IMG/VR virus record: IMGVR_UViG_3300028840_005764
Location: 1-64,000 of that record
Length of the DNA stretch: 64,000 bases
Origin: a virus
Reading direction: 5' to 3' (one strand)
Shown: piece by piece, positions 1 through 7,418 of the stretch
How the letters are laid out: each line of letters opens with the position of its first letter
Numbering within the stretch: the first letter of the stretch is position 1
Program-made: the position numbers and the translations under genes
Notes under the pieces: model-generated
Told to the model about the DNA's origin: nothing
What the model saw: only the letters and a program-made list of their open reading frames with translations
The model's database searches: none

Positions 1-996
1 CTTGCAAAGCTCGACGACTATATAAAACAACAAGATATAAAATTGCAGGCTAGACCTCCAGATAGTCAATTGCCCGACGCGGCGTTCGCGCTCGTGAAAA
101 GGGTAGACGGAAAGGTCACGAAGAGGAGTCTGCCTCATCACGGTCCGAACGTGAAGAGCGCCACGGAAAATGGTTCTGTGGACGTAGGTCGTCTTCGCAA
201 TGCTTTGGCCCAGATCAATCAGGTGAAGGGTTTTACAGCTGCGGAGATTGCCGCAGGAAAGAAGCACCTTTGTATGAGCATTGAGGTGCTTCTGAAGTCG
301 CATCAAAAGAAGAACAAAGCTGCAAGCGAAAACAAAGGAGCGAGCCAAATGGATCTCGAGCAAATGATTGCCGAACTCCAGAGCAAGCTCGACGCTCTGG
401 AAGACAAGGACTCCACGACTGCCAAGGAGTACTCGGATCAGATCGACAGTCTGACCCAGGTGCAGGCGGCCATGGAGCAGAAGATCGCCGACGCCACCAA
501 GCTGTCCGAGGACTCGGCAAAGGACACTGAGAAGAAGTTTGCCGAGCAGGAAGCCCAGATCAAGGCCCTGCAGGAGAGCAATGCCACGGCTATCGCCCGT
601 CTGGCGGAAGCCGATGAAGATCGTCGCCGCGCGAAGGTCGAGCTGTTCTGTGAACAGCTGGAGAAGGCCGACCACTTCCCGGCGACCATCGATGTCGTGA
701 AGAAGTACCTCTTCGCTGACACCGACGGCATGGTCCTCGCGCTGTCCGATGACGACGGCAAGGAAGAGAAGTACAACCTGATGCAGGTGTTCAAGGAGAT
801 CCTTGACTCGGTTCCGTCCGACAAGAGGGTGAATCTCACTGAGAGCATCAGCAACAAGGGTGACGATGAACCCGTGCCGCCAAAGAAGGAAGGCGTGGTG
901 AAGTTTGGGGACAAGGAGATCGACTACATGTCCTCAGACAACATTCGCGCAAGCCTGAAGAAAGCCGGCGTCAAAACACAGGAGGACGTTCACTAG
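1..996 (+). CDS. Prohead protease/scaffold protein, C-terminal part (5' end outside window)
   Basis: The frame is open from base 1, so the gene starts upstream; the first start-like codon, TTG at 43, has no ribosome site and is not trusted. The segment with LPHH, followed by a GSVDVGRLRNAL stretch and AAGKKHL, matches the conserved tail of phage prohead serine protease domains (XkdF/HK97-type proteases often carry such an LPHH motif). The catalytic part would lie upstream and is not seen. From about base 349 the protein becomes a long acidic and Glu/Lys/Gln-rich coiled coil typical of scaffolding proteins, then a short C-terminal domain. This order, followed by decoration and capsid genes, is that of a protease-scaffold fusion acting inside the procapsid. 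Family assignment rests on motif memory and gene order. Confidence 0.7.
   Translation, partial: LAKLDDYIKQQDIKLQARPPDSQLPDAAFALVKRVDGKVTKRSLPHHGPNVKSATENGSVDVGRLRNALAQINQVKGFTAAEIAAGKKHLCMSIEVLLKSHQKKNKAASENKGASQMDLEQMIAELQSKLDALEDKDSTTAKEYSDQIDSLTQVQAAMEQKIADATKLSEDSAKDTEKKFAEQEAQIKALQESNATAIARLAEADEDRRRAKVELFCEQLEKADHFPATIDVVKKYLFADTDGMVLALSDDDGKEEKYNLMQVFKEILDSVPSDKRVNLTESISNKGDDEPVPPKKEGVVKFGDKEIDYMSSDNIRASLKKAGVKTQEDVH
349..996 (+). CDS. Probable nested scaffolding protein from an internal in-frame start
   Basis: Inside the protease/scaffold frame, ATG at 349 is preceded by AAAGGAG with GGAG at 337-340, eight bases before the start. The start sits exactly where the protease-like part ends and the coiled coil begins (MDLEQMIAELQSKL). 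The product would be 215 residues: coiled coil for about the first 100, then a folded C-terminal domain that may contact the capsid protein. In phage lambda, protease gene C contains the scaffold gene Nu3 in the same way, so a separate scaffold product is expected from precedent. The strong internal ribosome site is what the sequence shows; that both products are made is inference. Confidence 0.55.
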   Translation: MDLEQMIAELQSKLDALEDKDSTTAKEYSDQIDSLTQVQAAMEQKIADATKLSEDSAKDTEKKFAEQEAQIKALQESNATAIARLAEADEDRRRAKVELFCEQLEKADHFPATIDVVKKYLFADTDGMVLALSDDDGKEEKYNLMQVFKEILDSVPSDKRVNLTESISNKGDDEPVPPKKEGVVKFGDKEIDYMSSDNIRASLKKAGVKTQEDVH

Positions 997-1069
997 AAAG
1001 CTGAAGCGGTAGACTGAGAAGTTCTGCTGCAGAAGCTGAAGGAACGCTTTCAAGTTTCAGGAGGAAACG

Positions 1070-1480
1070 ATGACCCACACACCGGGTTATGGTGGATACC
1101 AGGGCACCGGCCTCACCGAGGAGATCCTTGCCTCGACCGTCGGGCTCAAGAAGATTTCCATCACGATCGACAGCACCGCAGTGGATTCCACCCACACGGG
1201 TTATACTACGACCCTGCGTCGTGGTCTGCTCATGTGGCCGGATCCGACTGTCGGTGACCGCTACACCGAGTTCGATGCTGCTGCCGCCACTGCTACCGCG
1301 TCAAATCAAGCTGTCGTTCTCGGCGAACAGGTCGAGATGGATGGTACGAACGACGCCGTGGCCATGGCGTACTTCGCCGCCTGTTTCAAAGCTGACAAGC
1401 TGTTCGACGATTCAGGCACTGGTCTTTCACACTGGGATCCGACCGAATGTCCGCGGCTCGAGATCCGAGACAACCTGTAA
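1070..1480 (+). CDS. Head decoration protein (lambda gpD-like)
   Basis: This 136-residue protein lies between scaffold and major capsid genes, the place of the lambda gpD-type decoration protein. It has the usual features of that family: a short flexible Gly/Thr-rich N terminus, then TLRRGLLMWPD (the LRRGxxL region seen in such proteins), an Ala/Thr-rich stretch, and a QAVVLGEQVEMDG strand. Such trimeric proteins bind the expanded capsid surface and stabilise it against DNA pressure. A strong ribosome site (AGGAGG, 6 bases before ATG) fixes the start and suggests high expression. Codons are GC-rich like those of the capsid gene. Function is assigned by position and motif, not by a database match. 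Confidence 0.65.
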   Translation: MTHTPGYGGYQGTGLTEEILASTVGLKKISITIDSTAVDSTHTGYTTTLRRGLLMWPDPTVGDRYTEFDAAAATATASNQAVVLGEQVEMDGTNDAVAMAYFAACFKADKLFDDSGTGLSHWDPTECPRLEIRDNL

Positions 1481-1495
1481 GAGAGGAGGTAGATT

Positions 1496-2755
1496 ATGGA
1501 TACCCTGTTGAGTCAACATCCTCTCATGCAGCCGGCGTACATCACGAAGGTGATCGATGAGATCATCCCAGATTCGTCGGAGTTCATGCTCACCAACGAG
1601 ATCCCGACCGAGACCCAGGAGACACACGTCATCATCGTGGACTCGGAGCAATCCATTGGTGGGATGACTCAGGCTGTCGCACGTGGCGCTGAGTCACCGC
1701 CAGTCGAGTACTACGGCCGCTACCAGATGACCTTCACGCCAGCGCACTTCCGCGAGAAGACCACGCTGAGTGAGGCGGACGTCGATGTGGTCCGTAGGAT
1801 CGGTACGGCCAGCGAGTTCGAGCGTGCACAGCAACGCATGGCTCGCATCATCAACGGCCTGCGGATGCGCGTGGAGACTCGTCTCGAGTGGCTGAAGTGG
1901 GAGATGATGAAGGGGACTGTCACCATCAACCAGCCCGACGTCCAGTTCACAGTGGACTACGGCATTCCTGCGGACTTCACCCCGACTCTGACAGCCGGTG
2001 ACCGCTGGAACCAGACCACTGCCGATCCGCTCGACGACATGATGGAGTGGTTGGATCTGTACCGTGACAACGGGATTGATCCTGACCATTTCGTCTTCAA
2101 CCAGGCGATCGAGCGTCTGCTCATGCGGTTCGATGGAATCAGAGAGATCCACGACACATTCTTCGTGTCTGGTGTCGAGGGTTCCAAGATCATGGGCACA
2201 GAGGTGCTCACACGCATCATCCACAGCTTCACTGGCATCCCGTACAAGAAGTACGACAAGGGCTACTACTTCAAGATGGTGCTCAAGTCGGAGGTCACGG
2301 CTGTCAGCACGAGCTTCGTGGTGAGTGAGAACCCCGGCGTTGTCAATGGCGACACCGTGACTCTTACCCACATGAATGGCCCGCGTGCTGGCCAGGTGAC
2401 CATCCCGCTGACCAGCGTCACCGGTACGTCCTTTGGCCACGCAGCGATCGGTGGTACCACCACCTATCCCGCTGGCTCCGAAGTCAGGATCAAGAAACGC
2501 TTCCTCGAGGATGACGAGTTCATCGTTCGTGGCCGGATTCCTCCGTCTGCGACTGGTGGCCCGAACTTCGCGGAGATGATCATGGTGCCGTCCGCGTACA
2601 ACGGCGGTCTCATGAACCCACAACCGGGTATCTTCTCGAAGACCGTGGTCGATGACGACGGTGATCCTCCGAAGGCCGAGCTGATCGCTGGCTTCAGTGG
2701 TTTGCCGGTGTTGTATCACCCAACCACCAACGTGGTCGCACACGTTCTCGGCTAG
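1496..2755 (+). CDS. Major capsid protein, lambda gpE family
   Basis: The 419-residue product forms the icosahedral shell. It shows gpE-family landmarks: the N-terminal strand region, then EYYGRYQMTFTPAHF around residues 71-85 and LSEADVDVVRR around 91-101, a helix with E/R residues (RMRVETRLEWLKWEMMKG, about 123-140) followed by VDYGIP. The C-terminal part (about 337-419) has the usual MIMVPSAYNGG and LIAGFSGLPVLYHP segments. Residues about 264-336 look like an extra beta-rich domain between KKYDKGYYFK and FLEDDEFIV; the family is normally nearer 350 residues. AGGAGG lies just before ATG 1496. GC was counted as 39 of 60 in bases 1981-2040, with C-ending codons, consistent with very high expression. 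Confidence 0.88.
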   Translation: MDTLLSQHPLMQPAYITKVIDEIIPDSSEFMLTNEIPTETQETHVIIVDSEQSIGGMTQAVARGAESPPVEYYGRYQMTFTPAHFREKTTLSEADVDVVRRIGTASEFERAQQRMARIINGLRMRVETRLEWLKWEMMKGTVTINQPDVQFTVDYGIPADFTPTLTAGDRWNQTTADPLDDMMEWLDLYRDNGIDPDHFVFNQAIERLLMRFDGIREIHDTFFVSGVEGSKIMGTEVLTRIIHSFTGIPYKKYDKGYYFKMVLKSEVTAVSTSFVVSENPGVVNGDTVTLTHMNGPRAGQVTIPLTSVTGTSFGHAAIGGTTTYPAGSEVRIKKRFLEDDEFIVRGRIPPSATGGPNFAEMIMVPSAYNGGLMNPQPGIFSKTVVDDDGDPPKAELIAGFSGLPVLYHPTTNVVAHVLG

Positions 2756-2775
2756 TCTGATGTAGTTCTCGTCTT

Positions 2776-2808
2776 GGTGGTGGTAGTTCTGGATGGGCTA
2801 CCACCACC
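2776..2808 (+). terminator. Perfect 11-bp stem-loop after the capsid gene
   Basis: GGTGGTGGTAG (2776-2786) and CTACCACCACC (2798-2808) are exact reverse complements around an 11-base loop, 21 bases after the capsid stop codon. Only two T residues follow, so it is not a full intrinsic terminator. It may protect the 3' end of capsid mRNA or partly stop transcription. Confidence 0.5.
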
Positions 2809-2848
2809 TTGACCTGAACAATCATAAAACAAAGAAAGAGGTACAAAG

Positions 2849-3304
2849 ATGGCAAGAGAACTCAGTGACTTTTCAGTGGTCGTCAATCTCGACGGTTGGT
2901 TTGTCCGTGGAGCTCCGACCTACTACAAGGGTCAGGAATTCACTGGCGACGACATCACCGAACGAATGGTGGTGTGTCTTGAGTCCTGCGAGACATTCAG
3001 AGACCGCAAGAACGACATGAGGGAGACGCCAGTTCTGACTCTGCGTGGCGGCAAGCCTGAGGACCTTCGTGCTTCGTTTGTCGAGCGTGAGGCTCGTAAG
3101 GAAGTCGAGTCCAAGATCCAGAAAGAGGAGCTGGTGAAGAAGGCGGAGGCTGACGCCGAGGCCAAGGAGAAGATGAAGGCCAAAATCGAAGCCGAGATGA
3201 AGGCCAAGGCCGCGGTGGAGACAGAAGCTAAGCCCAAACCCAAGCCCAAAGCCAAGACCGAGGAAGCAGAGAAGCCGAAGCGCAAACCACGCAAGCCTTC
3301 GTGA
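2849..3304 (+). CDS. Virion-region protein with Lys/Ala/Glu-rich tail, unknown function
   Basis: This 151-residue protein is not recognised. Residues 1 to about 75 look like a small folded domain (SVVVNLDGWFVRGAPTYY). The rest is a charged Ala/Glu/Lys helix followed by a Lys/Pro tail (KPKPKPKAK and KPKRKPRKPS), so the C terminus is strongly basic. A GAGGT ribosome site lies 7 bases before ATG 2849. It directly follows the capsid gene and its stem-loop, so it is probably a head-associated or DNA-contacting structural protein. That role is a guess from position and charge. Similar basic tails occur in many phage proteins and have no specific meaning. Confidence 0.6.
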   Translation: MARELSDFSVVVNLDGWFVRGAPTYYKGQEFTGDDITERMVVCLESCETFRDRKNDMRETPVLTLRGGKPEDLRASFVEREARKEVESKIQKEELVKKAEADAEAKEKMKAKIEAEMKAKAAVETEAKPKPKPKAKTEEAEKPKRKPRKPS

Positions 3305-3345
3305 TTCGTCTTTCCCAACAAACATAAGATATAAAAGGATTGAAA

Positions 3346-3705
3346 ATGGGGCAGGACGAAATTCGCGCAGAAAAAGTAGTTGATAGCGAATACTACTATG
3401 AGGGCATTCCCGATGAAGATCGGGAAGAGGCAGTCAAAAGGTTCTTCAGGACGAAGGACAAAAAAATCGCAGCCTTCCTCAAAGCACGTGGCTTCCCATA
3501 CAGAGGTATGGAGAAGATCGTTATCACCAACGCCCACGGCAAACGCAAAACGGTCATTGCCTTCTGTTTCGAACCACCCGAGGTAATACGACGTACAGTT
3601 CTTGACTTTTGGAATAGAGATGATTCGGAGTATCATAATGTAAACGCCAAGTTGTTGTTGGCTGAGGTACAGAACATCAATTCCCTCATTGCCAACTTCT
3701 ACTGA
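3346..3705 (+). CDS. DUF5659-like small protein
   Basis: This 119-residue protein starts at ATG 3346, chosen over TTG 3340 because AAAGGA lies 6 bases before it. The core, FRTKDKKIAAFLKARGFP, then a hydrophobic strand with IAFCFEPP and a C-terminal helix (NVNAKLLLAEVQNINSLI), matches the pattern of DUF5659, a small domain found in phages and prophages: an 'rTkD...AaFL...G' start, an F-F strand and a final helix. Its function is unknown. It sits between the post-capsid protein and three membrane protein genes, in the same direction with short gaps. The family call is from pattern memory. Confidence 0.6.
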   Translation: MGQDEIRAEKVVDSEYYYEGIPDEDREEAVKRFFRTKDKKIAAFLKARGFPYRGMEKIVITNAHGKRKTVIAFCFEPPEVIRRTVLDFWNRDDSEYHNVNAKLLLAEVQNINSLIANFY

Positions 3706-3718
3706 AAGGAGAGCGACA

Positions 3719-4018
3719 ATGTCTATTGATCAATTGCTGGTGTATCAGCACATGGTGGCCATTGTCGCTTTCATGGCGATTCTCGAAGTCCTGAAGGGTA
3801 CCTTGAAAATGGTCAAGGTGCTAGATAAGAAAATTACACAAGTAGTATTGCCGTATTTGCCGTTGGTTTTTGGTGCGGTAACGGCATTTGTTCCAGGAGT
3901 GATTCAGGCCAAAGAGTTGGGTCTGAAGATCTTCATTGGTGTCGCCCTCGGCGGTTTGAGTGGACAGGTATGGAAGATCGTAAAGACGAAAGTGGATCTG
4001 TTGAAGGGCAAACTCTAA
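3719..4018 (+). CDS. Small membrane protein, holin-like
   Basis: ATG 3719 is preceded by GAAAGGAGAGCGACA, a strong ribosome site, so the upstream TTG at 3689 is not used. The 99-residue product has three likely membrane segments (about residues 8-27, 42-62 and 67-86) and a Lys-rich C-terminal tail (VKTKVDLLKGKL). Size, three helices and basic tail fit class I holins, which form holes in the inner membrane at lysis. Two more membrane protein genes follow immediately. No sequence family is recognised, so holin is a topology-based suggestion. It could also be an unrelated inner-membrane protein. Confidence 0.6.
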   Translation: MSIDQLLVYQHMVAIVAFMAILEVLKGTLKMVKVLDKKITQVVLPYLPLVFGAVTAFVPGVIQAKELGLKIFIGVALGGLSGQVWKIVKTKVDLLKGKL

Positions 4019-4020
4019 CA

Positions 4021-4377
4021 ATGTCTTTCACCTTGGTCGTCAGTTGGTTCAAGAAGAATTTGGTGAAGATTCTTCTAGTCATACTGATGGTTTTGGTGTT
4101 GATATTGGTAGCCGCCGGTTGGTGGCTGAAGATTCGTGGTTTCAAGGTCGCGGATCTTCTTTCTCGTCTTCAGATGGCTGACGCTAAGAACGAGGTCAAT
4201 CACCTGGAGACGAGAAAAGCTCTTCTTAAGCAGAAGGGTAATTATCTTGAAGAAGATATGGCAGAAATTGAAAGAAAAATAAAATCAAATAAGAAGAAGA
4301 CAGAAAAAGCAAAACTCAAAATCCAAGGACTTGGAAATGAAGAGATTGCTCGTCGGCTTAGTGATTTGGGCTTTTAG
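4021..4377 (+). CDS. Single-pass membrane coiled-coil protein, i-spanin-like
   Basis: This 118-residue protein starts two bases after the holin-like gene. It has a short N terminus, one strong membrane helix (about 15-36, very rich in Leu/Val/Ile) and then a charged heptad-like helix (about 50-105, Glu/Lys-rich). An N-terminal anchor followed by a coiled coil is the layout of inner-membrane spanins (Rz), which help disrupt the outer membrane of Gram-negative hosts. The next gene is out of frame and overlaps its last 41 bases; Rz/Rz1 pairs often overlap. The downstream partner lacks the Cys lipobox of Rz1, so the spanin assignment is tentative. Confidence 0.6.
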   Translation: MSFTLVVSWFKKNLVKILLVILMVLVLILVAAGWWLKIRGFKVADLLSRLQMADAKNEVNHLETRKALLKQKGNYLEEDMAEIERKIKSNKKKTEKAKLKIQGLGNEEIARRLSDLGF

Positions 4378-4753
4378 TTCTACAGCTCTGGCCGCCGAGC
4401 CGATTGTACATAATGGTCAGGAAGGTGTGTTCTTCACTACAGAACAGGCCAAAAAACTTCTTGAAAAAGTCGAAGTAGAACTACCAGCCCTTCAAGCGGA
4501 AAACGCTCTCCTCAAAAAAGAAGTCGCAATTAGTAAAGCTCTTCAATCAGTTCTTGATGAGAGATTGAAAGCTGAATCAGAAATATCTAATAAATGGCAG
4601 GAGAATTATAAAGCTAGTCTTAAAGAGTTATCTAAATATCGTTCAAGAAATGACATCAAATTTTATATCTACGCTGGAATATTCATTACTGGTACAATCA
4701 CCGGAGGACTCATTATGTATGGATCTTCCTTACTGGTAAGAAACATCAGATAG
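4337..4753 (+). CDS. Secreted/membrane coiled-coil protein with signal peptide
   Basis: ATG 4337 is preceded by AAGGA with a 7-base gap and is preferred over TTG 4331. The 138-residue product has a clear Sec signal peptide (MKRLLVGLVIWAFSSTALA, probable cut before AEP), a Glu/Lys/Leu-rich coiled coil (about 37-100) and a C-terminal membrane helix (about 109-133) ending in a short basic tail. A signal peptide plus a C-terminal anchor recalls one-piece spanins, but those carry a lipobox Cys, which is absent here. It overlaps the upstream gene by 41 bases in another frame. Role: probably envelope-located, perhaps part of a lysis module with its two neighbours. No endolysin was found nearby. Confidence 0.62.
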   Translation: MKRLLVGLVIWAFSSTALAAEPIVHNGQEGVFFTTEQAKKLLEKVEVELPALQAENALLKKEVAISKALQSVLDERLKAESEISNKWQENYKASLKELSKYRSRNDIKFYIYAGIFITGTITGGLIMYGSSLLVRNIR

Positions 4754-4762
4754 AGGAAAATC

Positions 4763-5158
4763 ATGTCATCAAATGCAGTTATCGAAGGTCAGTATGATAA
4801 TCTTCTTGAGTCAGCAGCGCTGTCATCAAGCCCAGCCACAGAGCCATTTTATGTGGGTGGTTTCCGTACAGCCAATGTCGCAGTGTCATTGACACATGAT
4901 GCTGCGACTGAAGTGTCCATGGAATGCTTTGTGGCATTCCCATCTGATGACAATTTTTGGTTCAAATTACAGAATGTGAGTACGGCTGGCGATCCTTTGT
5001 ATACGAGTGAGGATGCTGTTTGGACAAAAGTCGTGGGCGGTGATGCTGCTTGGATTTGGAGAATCCCAACAGACTGTACACGCATGAAACTGGCCTTTTC
5101 GGCCACAGCCCCCGGAACAGATACCATTGACGTGTCAGTTCGGGTCGATGCTGGCTAA
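4763..5158 (+). CDS. Small beta-sandwich virion protein
   Basis: This 131-residue protein is predicted to be all-beta. Its segments around FYVGGFRTANVAVSL, VWTKVVGGDAAWIWRI and DTIDVSVRVDAG line up with the first 120 or so residues of the next gene (FVFGIDVSSYSAITSL, EWTKTIAGNESWVWLV, GETLTVGLFAD). The two therefore share a domain and this gene may be a free-standing copy. A GAGGAAAA ribosome site precedes ATG 4763. It is probably a virion surface or fibre-attachment protein by position. No named family is recognised. Confidence 0.6.
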   Translation: MSSNAVIEGQYDNLLESAALSSSPATEPFYVGGFRTANVAVSLTHDAATEVSMECFVAFPSDDNFWFKLQNVSTAGDPLYTSEDAVWTKVVGGDAAWIWRIPTDCTRMKLAFSATAPGTDTIDVSVRVDAG

Positions 5159-5170
5159 GGAGTATCAACA

Positions 5171-7129
5171 ATGGCTTTCGGTCCAATACGACAAAAGGAT
5201 TTTGGTACTGTTCTTGATACTACTTTGGCTGCAGCTCCTGTTGTAACCAGTGAAGTCGAATCTGGTGGGTTTAGTGATTTTGTTTTTGGTATCGATGTAA
5301 GCAGTTATTCAGCTATTACTTCACTTTCAATGACAATTGAAACCTCTCTTGATGGCATTACGTGGTATGACATGGTAAATGCATCAGGTGAGGTAGTCGA
5401 ATGGACAAAGACTATTGCCGGCAATGAGAGCTGGGTATGGTTGGTATCTGCTGCCGCAGCACAGTTACGTGCCACATTCACTCCGGTTGGTGACGCCGGT
5501 GAGACGCTCACGGTTGGGCTATTTGCAGATGCCGCGAAGAACATTGAAATAGGCAATGCAGCAGCTGGAGGCGGCGGTGGCGCTGGAGGCGGTGGTTGGA
5601 TCATCATCAGCGACGTCGCGCCACAAGGAGCAGGTGTTGTCGATAATAAAGTATATCAGGATACTGGGAATACAGTTTTACAATCTTGCGATTCTTATAC
5701 TGTTGATATTGAAGTTTCTATCAAAAGTTCTTATCCAAAGGTAAGAGTTAGTGGCTCAGATTATGAGCTATCTTTGGTTGGTGATTTGTACTCAGGAACC
5801 GTTAATGTGACAATTCCTGCGTCTACAACTGATCTTGAAGTACAAGTAATTACACCAGACGAATCGGTAGGACCGACTGATACCGTACGCGTAGCGTATG
5901 AAGCACCGCCTGAGATTTTGACGTTGTCCTTTACCGGCGGTTATCCTGGCTCGCAGACAGAGCTCAAGGCGGGTGACACATTCCAGATCACAGGTACTAC
6001 CGACAAGGACGCGACAGGCGTGCGTATCTTGGACCTTGATGCATGTCAGTTATCAGAACCTACGTTTGCCGCGAGCACAGTATTCACGGTGACCGGTACC
6101 ATTGCTGATCGTGGTGACGTGGCGCAGTTGTTGCCAGCGCACGTGCAGGCTAAGAATGCTGCTGGAGCTTATGGCTCTTCTCGTGCGACGAATGCTGGTG
6201 GCGGTAGTGTCGACGGAACTGATGTAGTCAATTGCAACGATCTTTATCCTTCAGTGTCGATTGGTGCTATCACATATCCCCCAACACAGGGAGCACTTAA
6301 AGGTTCTGAGACTGCAACAATTGTGAATACAGTGTCTGATTATACTGCTGTTGTTTACGATTCGCCAACAGCAGAACTTTCAATTACGAACCCCACTACA
6401 CTTGAGAATCCAAAGACAGTGCAGCGTATTGCTGGAACGTATAACGACTCCACTAACAATTTTCGTATCACTGCAAATCGTGCGGCCAATGACGCGACGA
6501 CAGTTGACCAAGAAGTGGTTGAGATCGCAAACGTTGCTCCTACGATTGATGTTTCTACGCCAGCAGCTAGGTTGCGTAGTGGCGGAAACGATGGAACATC
6601 GATTCAAAACCACACCATCACCATTGACAGTGACCAGCAATTGGATGCAGCACCAACCCTCAACGAAGATACAGGTGGTGGCACATTCACAGGTTCTTGG
6701 TCTGGTGGACCGTTGCAGTATACCAGGACGCTCCAAGTCCATGACGACGACGTGAAGGGTGCCTACACCTGGCAGGGGTTGGTTGCAACGAACAAGGCGG
6801 GGCTGGTGCAGAACACCATCAACACCGGGTCCAGCTATACACTTGGCGGGTTTGTGGCCAGGACCGTTACGTTCCCAGCGTTCAGCCAGACTGTCAATAT
6901 CAATGTTGAGGTTATCACTTACACCAAGTTGCAGGCTGGTATCTTCACTTCTACGAATCAACCAGCAGTACGACACACACCACAGGGCGATCACAGTGAT
7001 GCCACTGATGAATACACGGTGGATTCTTTGGCTACAAATCCAACTGCTGTTTGGTGGAATGATGTAGCTGCAGCCGCAGCTAATAGTTCTGGAACAGCAC
7101 AACTCACAGACATAGAGGAGACAGTCTGA
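5171..7129 (+). CDS. Large Ig-like virion protein with Gly hinge
   Basis: This 652-residue protein has an N-terminal beta-sandwich domain shared with the preceding small protein, a glycine hinge near residues 132-142 (bases about 5565-5597), and then several Ser/Thr/Val-rich domains of about 90-110 residues that look like bacterial Ig-like or fibronectin-like repeats (for example ILTLSFTGGYPGSQTEL and VSIGAITYPPTQGALKG). No enzyme motif is seen. It is probably a fibre or decoration protein, with the N-terminal domain as attachment part. Its stop codon overlaps the next start (ATGA at 7129). Location between head and neck genes favours a head-associated fibre, but this is inference. Confidence 0.65.
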   Translation: MAFGPIRQKDFGTVLDTTLAAAPVVTSEVESGGFSDFVFGIDVSSYSAITSLSMTIETSLDGITWYDMVNASGEVVEWTKTIAGNESWVWLVSAAAAQLRATFTPVGDAGETLTVGLFADAAKNIEIGNAAAGGGGGAGGGGWIIISDVAPQGAGVVDNKVYQDTGNTVLQSCDSYTVDIEVSIKSSYPKVRVSGSDYELSLVGDLYSGTVNVTIPASTTDLEVQVITPDESVGPTDTVRVAYEAPPEILTLSFTGGYPGSQTELKAGDTFQITGTTDKDATGVRILDLDACQLSEPTFAASTVFTVTGTIADRGDVAQLLPAHVQAKNAAGAYGSSRATNAGGGSVDGTDVVNCNDLYPSVSIGAITYPPTQGALKGSETATIVNTVSDYTAVVYDSPTAELSITNPTTLENPKTVQRIAGTYNDSTNNFRITANRAANDATTVDQEVVEIANVAPTIDVSTPAARLRSGGNDGTSIQNHTITIDSDQQLDAAPTLNEDTGGGTFTGSWSGGPLQYTRTLQVHDDDVKGAYTWQGLVATNKAGLVQNTINTGSSYTLGGFVARTVTFPAFSQTVNINVEVITYTKLQAGIFTSTNQPAVRHTPQGDHSDATDEYTVDSLATNPTAVWWNDVAAAAANSSGTAQLTDIEETV

Positions 7130-7371
7130 TGATTAAGTCAGAAGCTCTTGGTGTTATCAACGCATTGAAGCTCGTTGACAGCAGCTTCGCAAGACAAGTT
7201 GAGCGAATGTTCTTTGGCCATTCTCGTTCTCGGATGTGGCCGTATCTTGAGCCCGCGGATAGAGTGGATGGAGGTAGCCGACAGATTTTGGAGACCATTG
7301 TTTCCAAACTCACTGCTGAAGGTTACACCGACCACGCTTCCACTATTAACACCGCATATGGGCTTGAATAA
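7129..7371 (+). CDS. Small helical protein, unknown
   Basis: This 80-residue protein has its ATG overlapping the stop of the large Ig-like gene, so it is translationally coupled. It appears helical, with basic patches (FARQVERMFFGHSRSRM), and has no membrane segment or known motif. It sits between two large fibre-like genes, so a chaperone or small structural role is possible. The function is unknown. Confidence 0.55.
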   Translation: MIKSEALGVINALKLVDSSFARQVERMFFGHSRSRMWPYLEPADRVDGGSRQILETIVSKLTAEGYTDHASTINTAYGLE

Positions 7372-7418
7372 ATTTGCAATATCTTTTGTAGAGAAAATCT
7401 GATTTCAAGAGGTTTGTC

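Noticed and set aside
1694-2743. Long minus-strand frame opposite the capsid gene (349 residues)
   Set aside because: It mirrors GC-rich C-ending codons of the capsid gene; no ribosome site or recognisable domain, and all genes run on the + strand.
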